Positions 23,355 to 33,722 of a stretch of 64,000 bases of DNA are shown in pieces. Each line of letters opens with the position of its first letter. The first letter of the stretch is position 1. A model generated the notes under the pieces. The model did not search any database, was not told where the DNA came from, and saw only the letters and a program-made list of their open reading frames with translations. The DNA lies in the NCBI GenBank assembly GCA_040880285.1, contig JBBDIT010000075.1:1-64000 (forward strand), in the 5' to 3' direction. The position numbers were made by a program, and so were the translations under genes. Source of the DNA: JANQJA01 sp040880285 (GTDB lineage Bacteria; Pseudomonadota; Gammaproteobacteria; Pseudomonadales; Azotimanducaceae).

Positions 23355-26300
23355 ATGGACCGATTGTCCCAGCCGGTAAATGAACTGCTGAAGGAACAGG
23401 AACCCGGCGCGGAAATACTTCGCGCCGACCATATCATCGTCGGGTCCGGCTATGGCGGCGCGGTCGCGGCGATGCGCCTCGCGCACACCGACAGATCCGT
23501 TGTTGTGCTCGAAAGGGGGCGAGAATTTGCGCCGGGTGATTTCCCATATGATGAGAGTGAAATACCATCGCACCTTCGAATTGTGCGTGACAACATCAAC
23601 CCCCAGGGCTATGCAGATGCACTGTTTAACCTGCATCTGGGCGAGCAAACCGACGTGCTGGTTGGTAGCGGGCTCGGTGGTACGTCTCTCATCAATGCCA
23701 ATGTAGCGGAGACGCCACAACCACAGGTGTTCCAGAAGCCGGAATGGCCGCATGAGTTTCGTAATGACCCGGCGCCACTCATTGATGAATTTCAACGCGT
23801 GCGCGAAATCCTGTCTGTGTCGACTCACCCGCAAAAGGACCTGCCCAAGTACCAGGCGCTCGTGCGATTGACCGGCGCGCTTGATGCGATGAATGGCGTT
23901 GATGCCAGCGTGCGCAAGGCCCAGGTGACGGTGATGTTTGATGACAAAGCCAACAATGTCGGTGTCAGGCAACGCGCCTGTACCGACTGCGGCAACTGTG
24001 TAACCGGGTGCAATGTTGGTGCCAAGGGAACGCTGGATCGTAACATATTGCCGCTGGCCAAATCCCGCGGTGCCCGGATCTACACCGGTGTCACGGTGTT
24101 GACCTTACGAGAACGTCCGGGCGAGGCATACCGGTGGTTGTTGTGCGTCACGCCGACCACGCCGTTAAAAGGTACCGTACGCAAAAACACCTACTGGATG
24201 CTTGCAAAGAGTGTGATTCTTGCAGCCGGTACGCTAGGCAGCACCGAGATATTGCTCAGATCGCAGGAATTAGAGAAGCTGCCATTATCCAACCGTTTGG
24301 GAGAGCGATTCTCTACCAACGGCGATGGCTTGATTATGAGCTACGGCCAGTCCAGCCCGGTCAATGCGATTGCGTCTGCTGAGCAGCAAGCGCCGGATGT
24401 CCCGAATAAGGTTGGCCCGACCATTACCGGTATTGTCGATGTATCCGTTAGTCAATCGGCCGGCTGTGGCGCCCACCTGACGCTGGAAGAAGCGGCGATA
24501 CCGGCGGCCGTGTCAAGGCTGTTTATTGAAGCGCTAACGACCAGTGCACAACTTCAAAGGTTGTCGAATCGAAAACTGCCGAAGTTTATCAAGGCCAACA
24601 AGATTGATCCATTGGTCGGTAGCCGGTTAGCCGCGCAACACAGTCAAGTACTGCTGGTTATGGGTGATGACGGTGCAGCCGGGAACCTGGGCTTGTCAAA
24701 AGTGAGCGACGGCGAGGCACTTGAATCAGTGATACAGATTGACTTTCCCGATGCGCAAAAGAATGCGGCGCTGGCTCAATCTAACAGGCTCATCAAGTCG
24801 CAGGACAGATCGGATGGTCTGGACGGTGGTCAATATGCCCCGAATCCCCTGTGGGAAGTCCTGCCGGAGGCCGCGTCCAGTGTATTGAGCGGAGACTTGC
24901 CGAAGGGCCGGGCCATGACCGTGCACCCGCTGGGTGGATGCGCTATGGGTGATGACGTTAATTCCGGCGTGGTCAATCACGAGGGCCAGGTTTTCAGGCC
25001 AGGCGCAGCGTCGGCCACGGCAACCTACGAAGGCCTTTATGTATTGGACGGGGCAATTATTCCAGCTGCCCTTGAGGTCAACCCATTTTTGACCATTGCT
25101 GCACTGGCATGGCGAAATGTGGGTCGCATCCTCGTCTCGCGAGATGAGGATGAGTCAACAACAAACCAGGTTGTCGAAGCGTACCGTGATGTAGGCGATC
25201 CGCCTTATTCCGCGATTGACGAGCATGCGGTCGACTTTACGTTGCAGGAACAGCTGGTTGGCCAACTGTCCAGCGTAACTCCCTGGTTTGAAGCGCGGTT
25301 GCGACAAGGCATCGTCGCAGCTGGCGTCACCGAGCCGGAAAAAGTTGAAGACTACCTTGAATCGGATCTCAAACGACTCGCGCAAGTCGACGGCCTGGTG
25401 ATGGAAGTTGAGGCCCATCTGGTTGATACCGGGCAGTGGCTGGAGTCGCCCGGCCCGGTTGCCGCAACGGCAACGCTCTACGTCAATATGCTAGGTGCCG
25501 ACGACGTCAGGCGGATGCGTCCTTACGGTGTCTCACGAACCCACATAGACCACATGGTCCCCTTTGCCAAACTGGAGGGGCGCTTTACCTTGCTCAAAGA
25601 GGATCACCACAACTGGTTCAGCGACTTCTTTGGCGCCATTGGCGCGATCCTGGCGTATCGAAAGCGAAGGACCACTACAAAGGGATTTTGGAGAAGACCA
25701 TTGCGGGAATGGATGGTCTTTTTCAATATCGGTGCCTTGCAAAGTCGGTTGCGACGAATGCAATACGAATTTGAATCAGACGAAGTCAGGATCAGTGGCG
25801 AGAAGGTGCTCGGTTACAACCGATCCCTGGAAAGACTTTGGCCGGCACTGCTATACCTGCCGCTGGAATTCAGGGACAAGAAACATCGCAAGACCACCAG
25901 CGCCAGCATGGCTGTGGCGCTGGAGGATCTGGTTGACTCCGGCTTCCTGCAGCTGGCGAGCCCTGCGAATTTGCCCAGGGCTGCGTTGACGGCAGCTGGT
26001 GTTGGTGGCTACTTCGTACGGTCCATTTTTTCCACCAGCTTTTGGGAATTCGGCGGCATGGATTATCCGCAAACCCGGGTCGCGCAAAAGACATTGCCAC
26101 GTGCGATCAAACGCGATAACGGTACGCTGGTGGAGCCGGAGTTCAAGACCATCAACGTACAATTAAGGGCGGGCTCGGAAGCGCACTTTCCGCTCCTGAT
26201 GTCACGATACCCCAATCCTGCTGCAACCCGTGGTCCCATTCTTTTACTACACGGTCTCGCGCAAGGCTCGCAGATATTCTGGACCGAGTCGCTGGATACC

Positions 26301-28826
26301 AACCTTGCGGTTTTCATGTACGAGGCGGGATATGACGTCTGGATGGCGGATTACAGGCTCAGTAACCACGTATTACCGAATATTCATGATCGGGATTGGA
26401 GCATGGATGAAATTGCCGCGTTCGATATCCCTGCTATCATCCATCACGTCCATGATCAGACCGGGCGACCGGTCACGATCTTTGCGCACTGTGTCGGCGC
26501 TTGTACGATCGCCATGTCGGTGCTGTCAGGCAAAACGCCCAGCGACCGCATCAAGGCGGTTGCTGCCAATGCAATCCATCCGTATGTGATCACATCACCG
26601 GCCAATCGTGTGCGTGCCAAGCTGGGTAGTTTTTATCGCGACTGGATTACAACTGACTATTTAAATCCAATACCCGGTCCCGGTGAAGGTGCCTGGCAAA
26701 ATTTCATGGATCGATTGGCTTTCTCTGCTGCAAAAGTTCGCGAGCTCGCCCTGGACGACCATCGAAGTTACTGCGACGACGGACTTGCCGAAGGTATCTG
26801 TGACCGCATGAGCTTGCTGTACGGGCGTATGTGGAATCACAAGAATCTTGACCCGAGAACTCACCAGGCATTCGTGCATCTGTTTGGGCCCGCGCCCGGC
26901 AGCGTTTATCGTCACATCTACTACTATTCCCTGCTTCAGCGAATCGCTGCCAGCAATGGAGAAAACGAGTACCTGCAATTGGAGAAAATTCGGGATAACT
27001 GGAACTTCCCGACGCTGTTCCTGCATGGTGAAGATAGTCGGGTATTCAACCCCTACTCTGCCGAGCGATCTGCCATACGACTCAGGGAGATCAAGCCTGA
27101 CCTTGCGGTTGCATTCAAGCGAGTGGCCGATTACGGCCATATGGATATCGTGTTTGGAAAAAATGCGCACAAGGATGTCTATGGCGATGTGATTTCATTC
27201 TTTGACCAGCCCGTGTCGAGCGTCGCGCCCTTGAAAGCTGGGGAGGTCTTCATCTACCGGCCCAATATTGGACCCATACTACGGGCGGCCTGGGTCCGTG
27301 ACGGCAAGCTCTACCTGAGGTTCTGGGCAGAGTTGAAGCGTGGTTTGACGGATTCTGCAGTTGCACTCGCGGTAAAGGGCGATCAGGTAAAAGCAGTGAG
27401 TGAAGTTGGTGTCACCGGGTCAGACAAAAAAACGGGTAATCGATCCGAGGGTAACCTGCCAGTTCGTCATCGCATCCTCGATGTGGAAGTCGAGCGACCT
27501 GAAGATGCACTACGTTTGGAACTGTACGGGCAATTCCAGAGGGACGATGGCGACCCTGCCGGCGTAACAATCAGCTATAGAAGGGAAGCCTGGTACCGGC
27601 GTATGTGCCAACAGCTCGACGGTGGCGTGGATGAAGACCTGGTGTTGCTGGTGGGTTCGTGCAGGTTTCCCGGCACGATAATCGATGGCAACGTATCGGA
27701 TAGCACGTTCTCGGCGATGCTCGAGCACAGTAATAGTGCGCACCTGCTATTGCTGGTGGGTGATCAAATCTACGCGGATGCAACCGATGAATTGTTCCAG
27801 GTCCGGTCCCTTCGCGCGAAATTCCGCTATCGCTATGAACGCGCCTTTAGTACCAGGTACTCGCCAAATTTCGCAAAGCTGGCGACAAAACTCCCGACCC
27901 ACTTTGCCCTGGATGATCACGAGATAGAAGACGAATGGTCCGGCGTTCAGGCCGTGCCGTCAGATTCCACCGGGGTTGAAAAAAAGCGCCATGAGTCGAT
28001 GGAAGCGGTCAGACAGTATGGCGTTAGCAGCGCGCGGCAGTTCCAGTCTTCCGGCCGGGACCAACTGGCAGTCGGAGCGAACCGGTATCCGTCACCGTTT
28101 TACTACGCCCTGGACTGTCCTGGCGAGACACGCTTTCCGCTATTCGTGATGGATACGCGCACAGAAAGGGAATTCAGGACATCCAATAATCCAGCGGACC
28201 ACCAGCTTATTGGCGATCAACAGTATGACTGCCTGATTCAGTGGCTGGAGCAAGCGCCGCAAGATGGGCCCAAATTTATTGTCTCGGGTAGCGTCGTTGC
28301 ACCCCTGCCGCGCTCTTACGTGGAGAGCGGCGCGACCTGGCAGTATCTTGATGGTTGGGCAGGCTATCCAGCCACACTGGAACGCCTGATGGCCTATATT
28401 GCATCGAAACAAATCCGGCATGTCATCTTCATCGGCGGCAATGAACACTTTTCGGCAACGGCTAAAATTGAATTGGGCTTTGAGGGCAAAACGACCGATG
28501 TGTGGCAAATCATAGGATCGGGCCTGTATGCGCCCATGCCGTTTGCCAACTCGAAACCTGGGGACTTCGACTGGGATTTGCCCAGAGAGTATCCGGTTTT
28601 GACCCGCAATGATCTCAGCATGGTCTATACAGCAAACCTGCTGTCGATTTCAGCTGCGCAGTTTTTGAAGGTGGTGGCGACGTCAAAGCGGGTCATCGTC
28701 AATGCCTATAGCGCGCAGGGCCATTTGCCGCCTGCCGATCAATCGCAGGAACCCGTTGCTTCTGCGACACTGGAGCTTGCCAATGGCGAGCTGGTGCAGA
28801 CGCTAGTACAATCGGGGAAGATATAA
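23355..28826 (+). CDS. Giant fusion: GMC (cholesterol oxidase-like) oxidoreductase + alpha/beta hydrolase + PhoD-like metallophosphatase
   Basis: This 1823-residue protein has three enzyme parts. Residues 1-600 are a GMC flavoprotein of the cholesterol oxidase type: FAD-binding IIVGSGYGGAVAAM at about 26, HPLGGCAMG at about 523, and LEVNPFLTIAALAWR near 580. A poorly known middle segment (about 600-930) follows. An alpha/beta hydrolase part lies at about 930-1285, with the HGLAQGS oxyanion region at about 966 and an elbow IFAHCVGAC at about 1040 in which the nucleophile position is cysteine. Residues 1425-1823 form a PhoD-like metallophosphatase with VGSCRFPG, VGDQIYAD, ALDDHEIEDEW and GGNEHFSA. 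The first two parts occur fused in some marine and soil bacteria; the third is, to my knowledge, less usual. It heads a run with the Baeyer-Villiger monooxygenase 17 bp downstream. Confidence 0.85.
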   Translation: MDRLSQPVNELLKEQEPGAEILRADHIIVGSGYGGAVAAMRLAHTDRSVVVLERGREFAPGDFPYDESEIPSHLRIVRDNINPQGYADALFNLHLGEQTDVLVGSGLGGTSLINANVAETPQPQVFQKPEWPHEFRNDPAPLIDEFQRVREILSVSTHPQKDLPKYQALVRLTGALDAMNGVDASVRKAQVTVMFDDKANNVGVRQRACTDCGNCVTGCNVGAKGTLDRNILPLAKSRGARIYTGVTVLTLRERPGEAYRWLLCVTPTTPLKGTVRKNTYWMLAKSVILAAGTLGSTEILLRSQELEKLPLSNRLGERFSTNGDGLIMSYGQSSPVNAIASAEQQAPDVPNKVGPTITGIVDVSVSQSAGCGAHLTLEEAAIPAAVSRLFIEALTTSAQLQRLSNRKLPKFIKANKIDPLVGSRLAAQHSQVLLVMGDDGAAGNLGLSKVSDGEALESVIQIDFPDAQKNAALAQSNRLIKSQDRSDGLDGGQYAPNPLWEVLPEAASSVLSGDLPKGRAMTVHPLGGCAMGDDVNSGVVNHEGQVFRPGAASATATYEGLYVLDGAIIPAALEVNPFLTIAALAWRNVGRILVSRDEDESTTNQVVEAYRDVGDPPYSAIDEHAVDFTLQEQLVGQLSSVTPWFEARLRQGIVAAGVTEPEKVEDYLESDLKRLAQVDGLVMEVEAHLVDTGQWLESPGPVAATATLYVNMLGADDVRRMRPYGVSRTHIDHMVPFAKLEGRFTLLKEDHHNWFSDFFGAIGAILAYRKRRTTTKGFWRRPLREWMVFFNIGALQSRLRRMQYEFESDEVRISGEKVLGYNRSLERLWPALLYLPLEFRDKKHRKTTSASMAVALEDLVDSGFLQLASPANLPRAALTAAGVGGYFVRSIFSTSFWEFGGMDYPQTRVAQKTLPRAIKRDNGTLVEPEFKTINVQLRAGSEAHFPLLMSRYPNPAATRGPILLLHGLAQGSQIFWTESLDTNLAVFMYEAGYDVWMADYRLSNHVLPNIHDRDWSMDEIAAFDIPAIIHHVHDQTGRPVTIFAHCVGACTIAMSVLSGKTPSDRIKAVAANAIHPYVITSPANRVRAKLGSFYRDWITTDYLNPIPGPGEGAWQNFMDRLAFSAAKVRELALDDHRSYCDDGLAEGICDRMSLLYGRMWNHKNLDPRTHQAFVHLFGPAPGSVYRHIYYYSLLQRIAASNGENEYLQLEKIRDNWNFPTLFLHGEDSRVFNPYSAERSAIRLREIKPDLAVAFKRVADYGHMDIVFGKNAHKDVYGDVISFFDQPVSSVAPLKAGEVFIYRPNIGPILRAAWVRDGKLYLRFWAELKRGLTDSAVALAVKGDQVKAVSEVGVTGSDKKTGNRSEGNLPVRHRILDVEVERPEDALRLELYGQFQRDDGDPAGVTISYRREAWYRRMCQQLDGGVDEDLVLLVGSCRFPGTIIDGNVSDSTFSAMLEHSNSAHLLLLVGDQIYADATDELFQVRSLRAKFRYRYERAFSTRYSPNFAKLATKLPTHFALDDHEIEDEWSGVQAVPSDSTGVEKKRHESMEAVRQYGVSSARQFQSSGRDQLAVGANRYPSPFYYALDCPGETRFPLFVMDTRTEREFRTSNNPADHQLIGDQQYDCLIQWLEQAPQDGPKFIVSGSVVAPLPRSYVESGATWQYLDGWAGYPATLERLMAYIASKQIRHVIFIGGNEHFSATAKIELGFEGKTTDVWQIIGSGLYAPMPFANSKPGDFDWDLPREYPVLTRNDLSMVYTANLLSISAAQFLKVVATSKRVIVNAYSAQGHLPPADQSQEPVASATLELANGELVQTLVQSGKI

Positions 28827-28843
28827 ATTCCGGGGGTGGTGAG

Positions 28844-30688
28844 TTGAATATTGATCCTGACATCCAGTCGTTGTTTGGTGAGCTTGATTTCGATCCCGAT
28901 CAACTGAAGACCAGGTACCTGGAAGAACGCGACAAGCGCATCAGGCCAGAAGGCATCGGCCAGTACATTGAAGTCTCATCAGAATTTTCGCGTTATGTCG
29001 ACGACCCTTATGTTGAAGCTGGCTTTGAGCGAGAACCCCGGTTCGACGATGTCGAGGTCGTGATTATTGGCGGCGGCTTTGGTGGCCTCCTGGCCGGGGC
29101 GCGCCTTCGCGAGGCCGGTTTTGATGACATCCGGGTGATCGAACAGGCTGGCGACTTTGGTGGTACCTGGTATTGGAACCGCTATCCCGGTGCCATGTGT
29201 GATGTGGAATCTTACTGCTACCTGCCACTGCTGGAAGAACTCGGCTACATACCCAAACATAAATATTCCTTTGCGCCGGAAATTTTCGAACACAGCAAGC
29301 GCATCGCGCGGCATTACAATTTGTATGACAAGGCCTGCCTGCAAACAGGGGTCAGGGAACTACACTGGGATGAAGCCTCTGCTTACTGGACCATTACAAC
29401 TGATCGCGGCGACCGGATGCGTGCACGCTACGTTGCCATGGCCAATGGGCCATTGAGTCGTCCGAAGTTGCCGGGAATTCCCGGTATCAATGAATTTGAA
29501 GGCTACACCTTTCACACCAGTCGGTGGGATTACAGTTACACCGGCGGCGATTCCCGCGGAAACCTGACGGGTCTTGCCGACAAGCGGGTTGGCATCATCG
29601 GTACCGGCGCGACGGCGGTACAGTGTATTCCCCATCTTGGGGAATGGGCGCGCCAGCTTTATGTATTCCAGCGCACCCCGTCTTCTATTGACTTCAGGAA
29701 CAATGCGCCAACAGATCCGGAATGGGTCAAAACCCTTGAGCCTGGTTGGCAGCAGCGGCGTATGGATAACTTCAATACGCTGGTCAGTGGTGGTGACCAG
29801 GACGAAGACCTGGTGAGTGATGGCTGGACCGATATTTTTCGAAACTTGACGGCGATCGCAGCGAAACAGGCATCGAAGCAACTCGGACGCAGGTTGACCA
29901 GCACCGAGCGTGCCCAACTGATGGAGCTGTCTGACTACAAAAAAATGAACCAGATCCGCCGCCGTGCTGAAGAGATCGTACAGGATCCGTCGACGGCCGA
30001 GGCCCTTAAGCCCTGGTATCGCCAGTTCTGTAAACGACCCTGTTTCCACGATGAATACCTGGATACCTACAACAGACCCAATGTTCAACTGGTAGATACG
30101 CATGGCAAGGGCGTTGAGTGCCTCACAAAAAATGGGGTCGTGGTTGACGGTAAGGAATACGCGGTCGATTGCCTGATCTTTGCCACCGGCTTTGAAGTGG
30201 GCACATCCTACACTCGACGTGCCGGCTATGACATTGTCGGTCGTGATGGCAGGACCATCAGCGATCATTGGGCAAACGGGCTGCGTACCTTGCACGGTTT
30301 ACAGAGCCACGGGTTTCCCAACTGCTTTTTTATGGGGTTCACGCAAACCGCGGTCACCGTCAATGTACCTCATACCCTGAACGAACAGGCCAAACATATT
30401 GCCTATATCCTGTCGGAAGTGAAAAAGCGCCAGGGCAAGTCGGTCGAACCCACAGCGCAAGCGGAACAGGCCTATGTGGATGAAATTCGAAGTCTGGCGC
30501 GGATGGGCGAACGCTTTTATCGTGAATGCACGCCCGGCTATTACAATAGCGAAGGCGCCGCCGGCAACAAGCAAGGTTTCTTTTCTGACATGTACGGCGC
30601 CGGGCCGATCCGTTTCTACCAGATGCTCGATGAGTGGCGCCAGCAGGGCAATCTTGCGGGCCTTGAGATCAGCTGCCCATCGGATTGA
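28844..30688 (+). CDS. Baeyer-Villiger monooxygenase (flavin-containing)
   Basis: This 614-residue protein has the FAD-binding VVIIGGGFGGLLAGARLREAG (two contiguous segments, about 69-89), GGTWYWNRYPGAMCD, the Baeyer-Villiger fingerprint around GYTFHTSRWDY, and an NADPH-binding GIIGTGATAVQ. These features identify a type I Baeyer-Villiger monooxygenase, which inserts oxygen next to a ketone to give an ester or lactone. An N-terminal extension of about 65 residues is typical of the long class acting on large cyclic or steroid ketones. The start is TTG, 17 bp behind the fusion gene, with GGTGGTGAG before it. The pairing with an alcohol oxidase and a hydrolase suggests alcohol to ketone, then to ester, then to acid plus alcohol. 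Confidence 0.85.
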   Translation: MNIDPDIQSLFGELDFDPDQLKTRYLEERDKRIRPEGIGQYIEVSSEFSRYVDDPYVEAGFEREPRFDDVEVVIIGGGFGGLLAGARLREAGFDDIRVIEQAGDFGGTWYWNRYPGAMCDVESYCYLPLLEELGYIPKHKYSFAPEIFEHSKRIARHYNLYDKACLQTGVRELHWDEASAYWTITTDRGDRMRARYVAMANGPLSRPKLPGIPGINEFEGYTFHTSRWDYSYTGGDSRGNLTGLADKRVGIIGTGATAVQCIPHLGEWARQLYVFQRTPSSIDFRNNAPTDPEWVKTLEPGWQQRRMDNFNTLVSGGDQDEDLVSDGWTDIFRNLTAIAAKQASKQLGRRLTSTERAQLMELSDYKKMNQIRRRAEEIVQDPSTAEALKPWYRQFCKRPCFHDEYLDTYNRPNVQLVDTHGKGVECLTKNGVVVDGKEYAVDCLIFATGFEVGTSYTRRAGYDIVGRDGRTISDHWANGLRTLHGLQSHGFPNCFFMGFTQTAVTVNVPHTLNEQAKHIAYILSEVKKRQGKSVEPTAQAEQAYVDEIRSLARMGERFYRECTPGYYNSEGAAGNKQGFFSDMYGAGPIRFYQMLDEWRQQGNLAGLEISCPSD

Positions 30689-30711
30689 TCCGTTCCACGC
30701 GGGGCAAAGGC

Positions 30712-32988
30712 TCAGGTTTTCAACTGATCGGCAATCGGCAGTCGCCGGATGCGCTTGCCGGTCGCATGGAAAATCGCATTGGCCAGGGCCGGTGCGACCG
30801 TGGGTATGGGGATCTCACCGACGCCGGTTGGTGTTTCGTCCCAGTTGAGGATATGCGACTCGAATGCCGTGGGTACCTGTGCCAGCTTGAGCAACGGATA
30901 GTCGTTGAAGTTGCTCTGCACAATCTTGCCGTCTTTCACCGTAATTTTGAGGTTCAGTGCCGTGCTCAGACCATCAATGGTGGCACCTTGCACCTGTGCT
31001 TCCACCGCGTTGGGATTAACCGCGTAGCCGCAGTCAATGGCAGCCACGATCTTGTCGATGGCGAGATCGCCCTGGTGATTGACGCTGACTTCGATGGCGT
31101 GAGCCGAATAGCCGCCAAAGGTGAAGTGGCAGGCAAGGCCGATACCGCGACCTGCTTTTGGGCTTGCTCGCCTGGCCCGGTAGTCGCTGCGCTCGGCGAC
31201 GAAGCGTAAAAGTTTTGCCAGCCTGCCGGGATTAAAGGTGGGCCCACCGTGATTGGCATAGTCGATCTCGCGCGGCTCTCCCAACATGTTGAGTCGCAGG
31301 TCCAGCGGATCCTGGCCGCTGTGGAACGCAATTTCATCGATGAAACTCTGGATTGCGAAGGCATTGGCGGTATGTGCCGGCGCGCGCCAGGAACCACGTG
31401 GCACGGCAGAATTGACGTTAAACCACTCGAGCCTGAAATGCTCAATCATATTGGCGGGAAAATCATCCGTGTAGAGCTCCGCCTCCCAGAGTTTATCGTC
31501 CGATACCTCGGCTCGCCGGTAGTACTTCGAGGCACTGGCGAGCCGTTGGGTCCAGGCCACTGGCACTCCCTCCTGGTTGAGCCCTGCTTTCAGATGGTGG
31601 TGACCGGCCGGGCGGTAGAAGTCATGCCGGATATCATCTTCCCGGCTCCATACCAGTTTGACGGGGAAGCCGGATTGCCTGGACACCATGGCAGCTTCAG
31701 CGGCGTAATCGGCGGTAAGCCTTCGACCAAAACCGCCGCCGATGCGCGTCAGTTCCACTTCGATGGCCATTCGGTCAAGCCCCGTGGCGGCGGCGACCGC
31801 GCGTGAGGCGCCTGCCGGCATTTGTGTCGGTACGATAATGCGGCATTTGTCCTTGTCTACGTGGGCAAAGCAGTTCTGCGGTTCCAGCGGTGCATGCGAA
31901 ACATAGGGCACCGAATAGGTCGCTTCCACCACGCGCCCGGCTGTTGCAATCGCGGAATCAAAATCGCCATCATCACGAACGACCTGGCCGTCACCGGCAA
32001 GCAGCGTCTCACATTGTGCGTCGAACGCTGCGGTGTCTTCTTGCGGATAGGAGCCGTGACTCCATTCAATTTCCAGGGCGGCGCGGCCCTGCATTGCCGC
32101 CCAGGTGGATTCGGCCACCACGGCAACACCACTGGCAAGAATCAGGTAAGGTGCGCCCGGTTCGGGACCCTTGATTTCGAACACGTCAATGACGCCCGGG
32201 ACCTTCCGGGCTTGCGTCGCATCGAACGACACTACCGTGCCGTCATGCCAGGGCGATCGCTCGATCATGGCGTACTTCATTCCGGGGACGTCCGTGTCGA
32301 GACCATAACGGGCGCGGCCGGTCACAATATCCAGCGCATCAATGGTCTTCTGGCCATGGCCTGCAATACGGAATGCCGAGACGGGTTTCAGTGTCGGCGC
32401 ATCTTCCGGCACTGGTAGTTTCGCGGCGGCGGTCACCAGTTCGCCATACGCCAATATGCGACCATCCTTGTGTTTGACGTGGCCGCCCTCACTATAGACA
32501 TCGTCCAGTTGTGCCTCCCACAGGCTCGCAGCGGCTTGTTGCAACATCAGGCGCGCACGTGCGCCCACTTGCCGCATGAATTCCCAGTTTCCCGTCAAAC
32601 CGGTGCTGCCACCCACGCCCTGGCCGCCGTAGCGCCATTGCATACCGGAACTGGTGCGCACGATACCGAGCGGCATCTGTTTTACAGATACACTGGCAAA
32701 ATCGACTTCCAGTTCTTCTGCCACCAGCATCGGCAAAGTGGTGCGAATACCCTGGCCAATTTCCGGCTGGTTGCTGCCGATCACGACAGTGTTATCCGGA
32801 TTGATGGTAATGAAATAGCCGAGTTGACCCGGGCCAGTGGCGTCGATACCGATGGCTTCTATCGACTCTTCTATCGACTGGAGATCCTGGTGCGCTGCCG
32901 CGCGCGGGTTTTGTAGCGGGATTCCCAGCAGCAAACCGCCGGATGCGGTGACACCACCGACGATAAACTGTCTTCTGGACAGGCTCAC
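30712..32988 (-). CDS. Molybdenum hydroxylase large subunit, isoquinoline 1-oxidoreductase type
   Basis: This 758-residue xanthine-oxidase-family molybdopterin subunit carries a Tat-like N-terminus (SRRQFIVGGVTASGGLLLG), so it may be exported folded with its cofactor. Molybdopterin segments include VVIGSNQPEIGQGIRTTLP, GGFGRRLTADYA and PRGSWRAPAHTANAFAIQS. In the family this subunit binds molybdenum-cytosine dinucleotide and hydroxylates aldehydes or N-heterocycles. It overlaps the iron-sulfur subunit gene by 4 bp. No FAD subunit or accessory chaperone gene is nearby, so electrons probably go from the iron-sulfur subunit to a cytochrome or the quinone pool. Confidence 0.85.
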   Translation of the reverse strand: MSLSRRQFIVGGVTASGGLLLGIPLQNPRAAAHQDLQSIEESIEAIGIDATGPGQLGYFITINPDNTVVIGSNQPEIGQGIRTTLPMLVAEELEVDFASVSVKQMPLGIVRTSSGMQWRYGGQGVGGSTGLTGNWEFMRQVGARARLMLQQAAASLWEAQLDDVYSEGGHVKHKDGRILAYGELVTAAAKLPVPEDAPTLKPVSAFRIAGHGQKTIDALDIVTGRARYGLDTDVPGMKYAMIERSPWHDGTVVSFDATQARKVPGVIDVFEIKGPEPGAPYLILASGVAVVAESTWAAMQGRAALEIEWSHGSYPQEDTAAFDAQCETLLAGDGQVVRDDGDFDSAIATAGRVVEATYSVPYVSHAPLEPQNCFAHVDKDKCRIIVPTQMPAGASRAVAAATGLDRMAIEVELTRIGGGFGRRLTADYAAEAAMVSRQSGFPVKLVWSREDDIRHDFYRPAGHHHLKAGLNQEGVPVAWTQRLASASKYYRRAEVSDDKLWEAELYTDDFPANMIEHFRLEWFNVNSAVPRGSWRAPAHTANAFAIQSFIDEIAFHSGQDPLDLRLNMLGEPREIDYANHGGPTFNPGRLAKLLRFVAERSDYRARRASPKAGRGIGLACHFTFGGYSAHAIEVSVNHQGDLAIDKIVAAIDCGYAVNPNAVEAQVQGATIDGLSTALNLKITVKDGKIVQSNFNDYPLLKLAQVPTAFESHILNWDETPTGVGEIPIPTVAPALANAIFHATGKRIRRLPIADQLKT

Positions 32989-33470
32989 GATGTGGCTCCG
33001 TTGTCGGCAACCGATTTATTGTGCATGCGTTGCGCCGCCAGATGAATGGCCTTGCGAATCCGTACATAGGTGCCGCAACGACACAGGTTGGTCATGTTGT
33101 CCTGGATATCCTGGTCCGTGGGTGCCGGGATCCGCTTCAACAAATCGGTGGCTGCCATGATCTGCCCGGCCTGGCAGTAACCACATTGGGGCACGTCGAT
33201 CTCGAGCCAGGCCTGTTGCACCGGATGCTCACCGTTTTCCGAGAGTCCTTCGATGGTGGTCACGTCCGCGCCGCTGACGTTGGCAACCGGTGTAATGCAG
33301 CTACGTTGTGCCTGACCATCAATATGTACCGTACATGCGCCGCAGGCACCGATACCGCAGCCGAACCTGGTGCCATAGAGCTTTAAATTATCCCGTAGCA
33401 CATAAAGCAGTGGCGTCTGGCTGTCGCCACTGAAGTTGACGGCAGTGCCGTTGACCCTGAACTTTTGCAT
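32985..33470 (-). CDS. [2Fe-2S] subunit of the molybdenum hydroxylase
   Basis: This 161-residue protein carries two [2Fe-2S] clusters: the plant-type motif GCGIGACGACTVHIDG with a later cysteine (about 40-60), and the C-terminal CGYCQAGQ ... CRCGTY motif of aldehyde and isoquinoline oxidoreductase small subunits. It is the first gene of the pair, and its last codons overlap the large subunit start by 4 bp. The product should shuttle electrons away from the molybdenum centre. It has no signal sequence of its own and would be exported piggy-back on the Tat-tagged large subunit. Confidence 0.85.
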   Translation of the reverse strand: MQKFRVNGTAVNFSGDSQTPLLYVLRDNLKLYGTRFGCGIGACGACTVHIDGQAQRSCITPVANVSGADVTTIEGLSENGEHPVQQAWLEIDVPQCGYCQAGQIMAATDLLKRIPAPTDQDIQDNMTNLCRCGTYVRIRKAIHLAAQRMHNKSVADNGATS

Positions 33471-33722
33471 GTGATGACTCGCTTGAATGATCGAGGGGGT
33501 TATCTGAAGAATACGCCTTCACCTTGCCGGCGAAACGCTGAATGCGGCCAATGGAGCGCGCGGCGAGATGAGTTGCCGTCGCCAGCGCGCTAATAATTAC
33601 GGTGACCGGGATTCCCCTTGCCGCTGCAAAAACGCAAGTAAACGCTCGATCTCTGGTGTTTTTGTTCAAATTCAGGCATAAAACCGGCACAGATTGATAA
33701 TGATGCAAAGAGAGAAGCGAAT

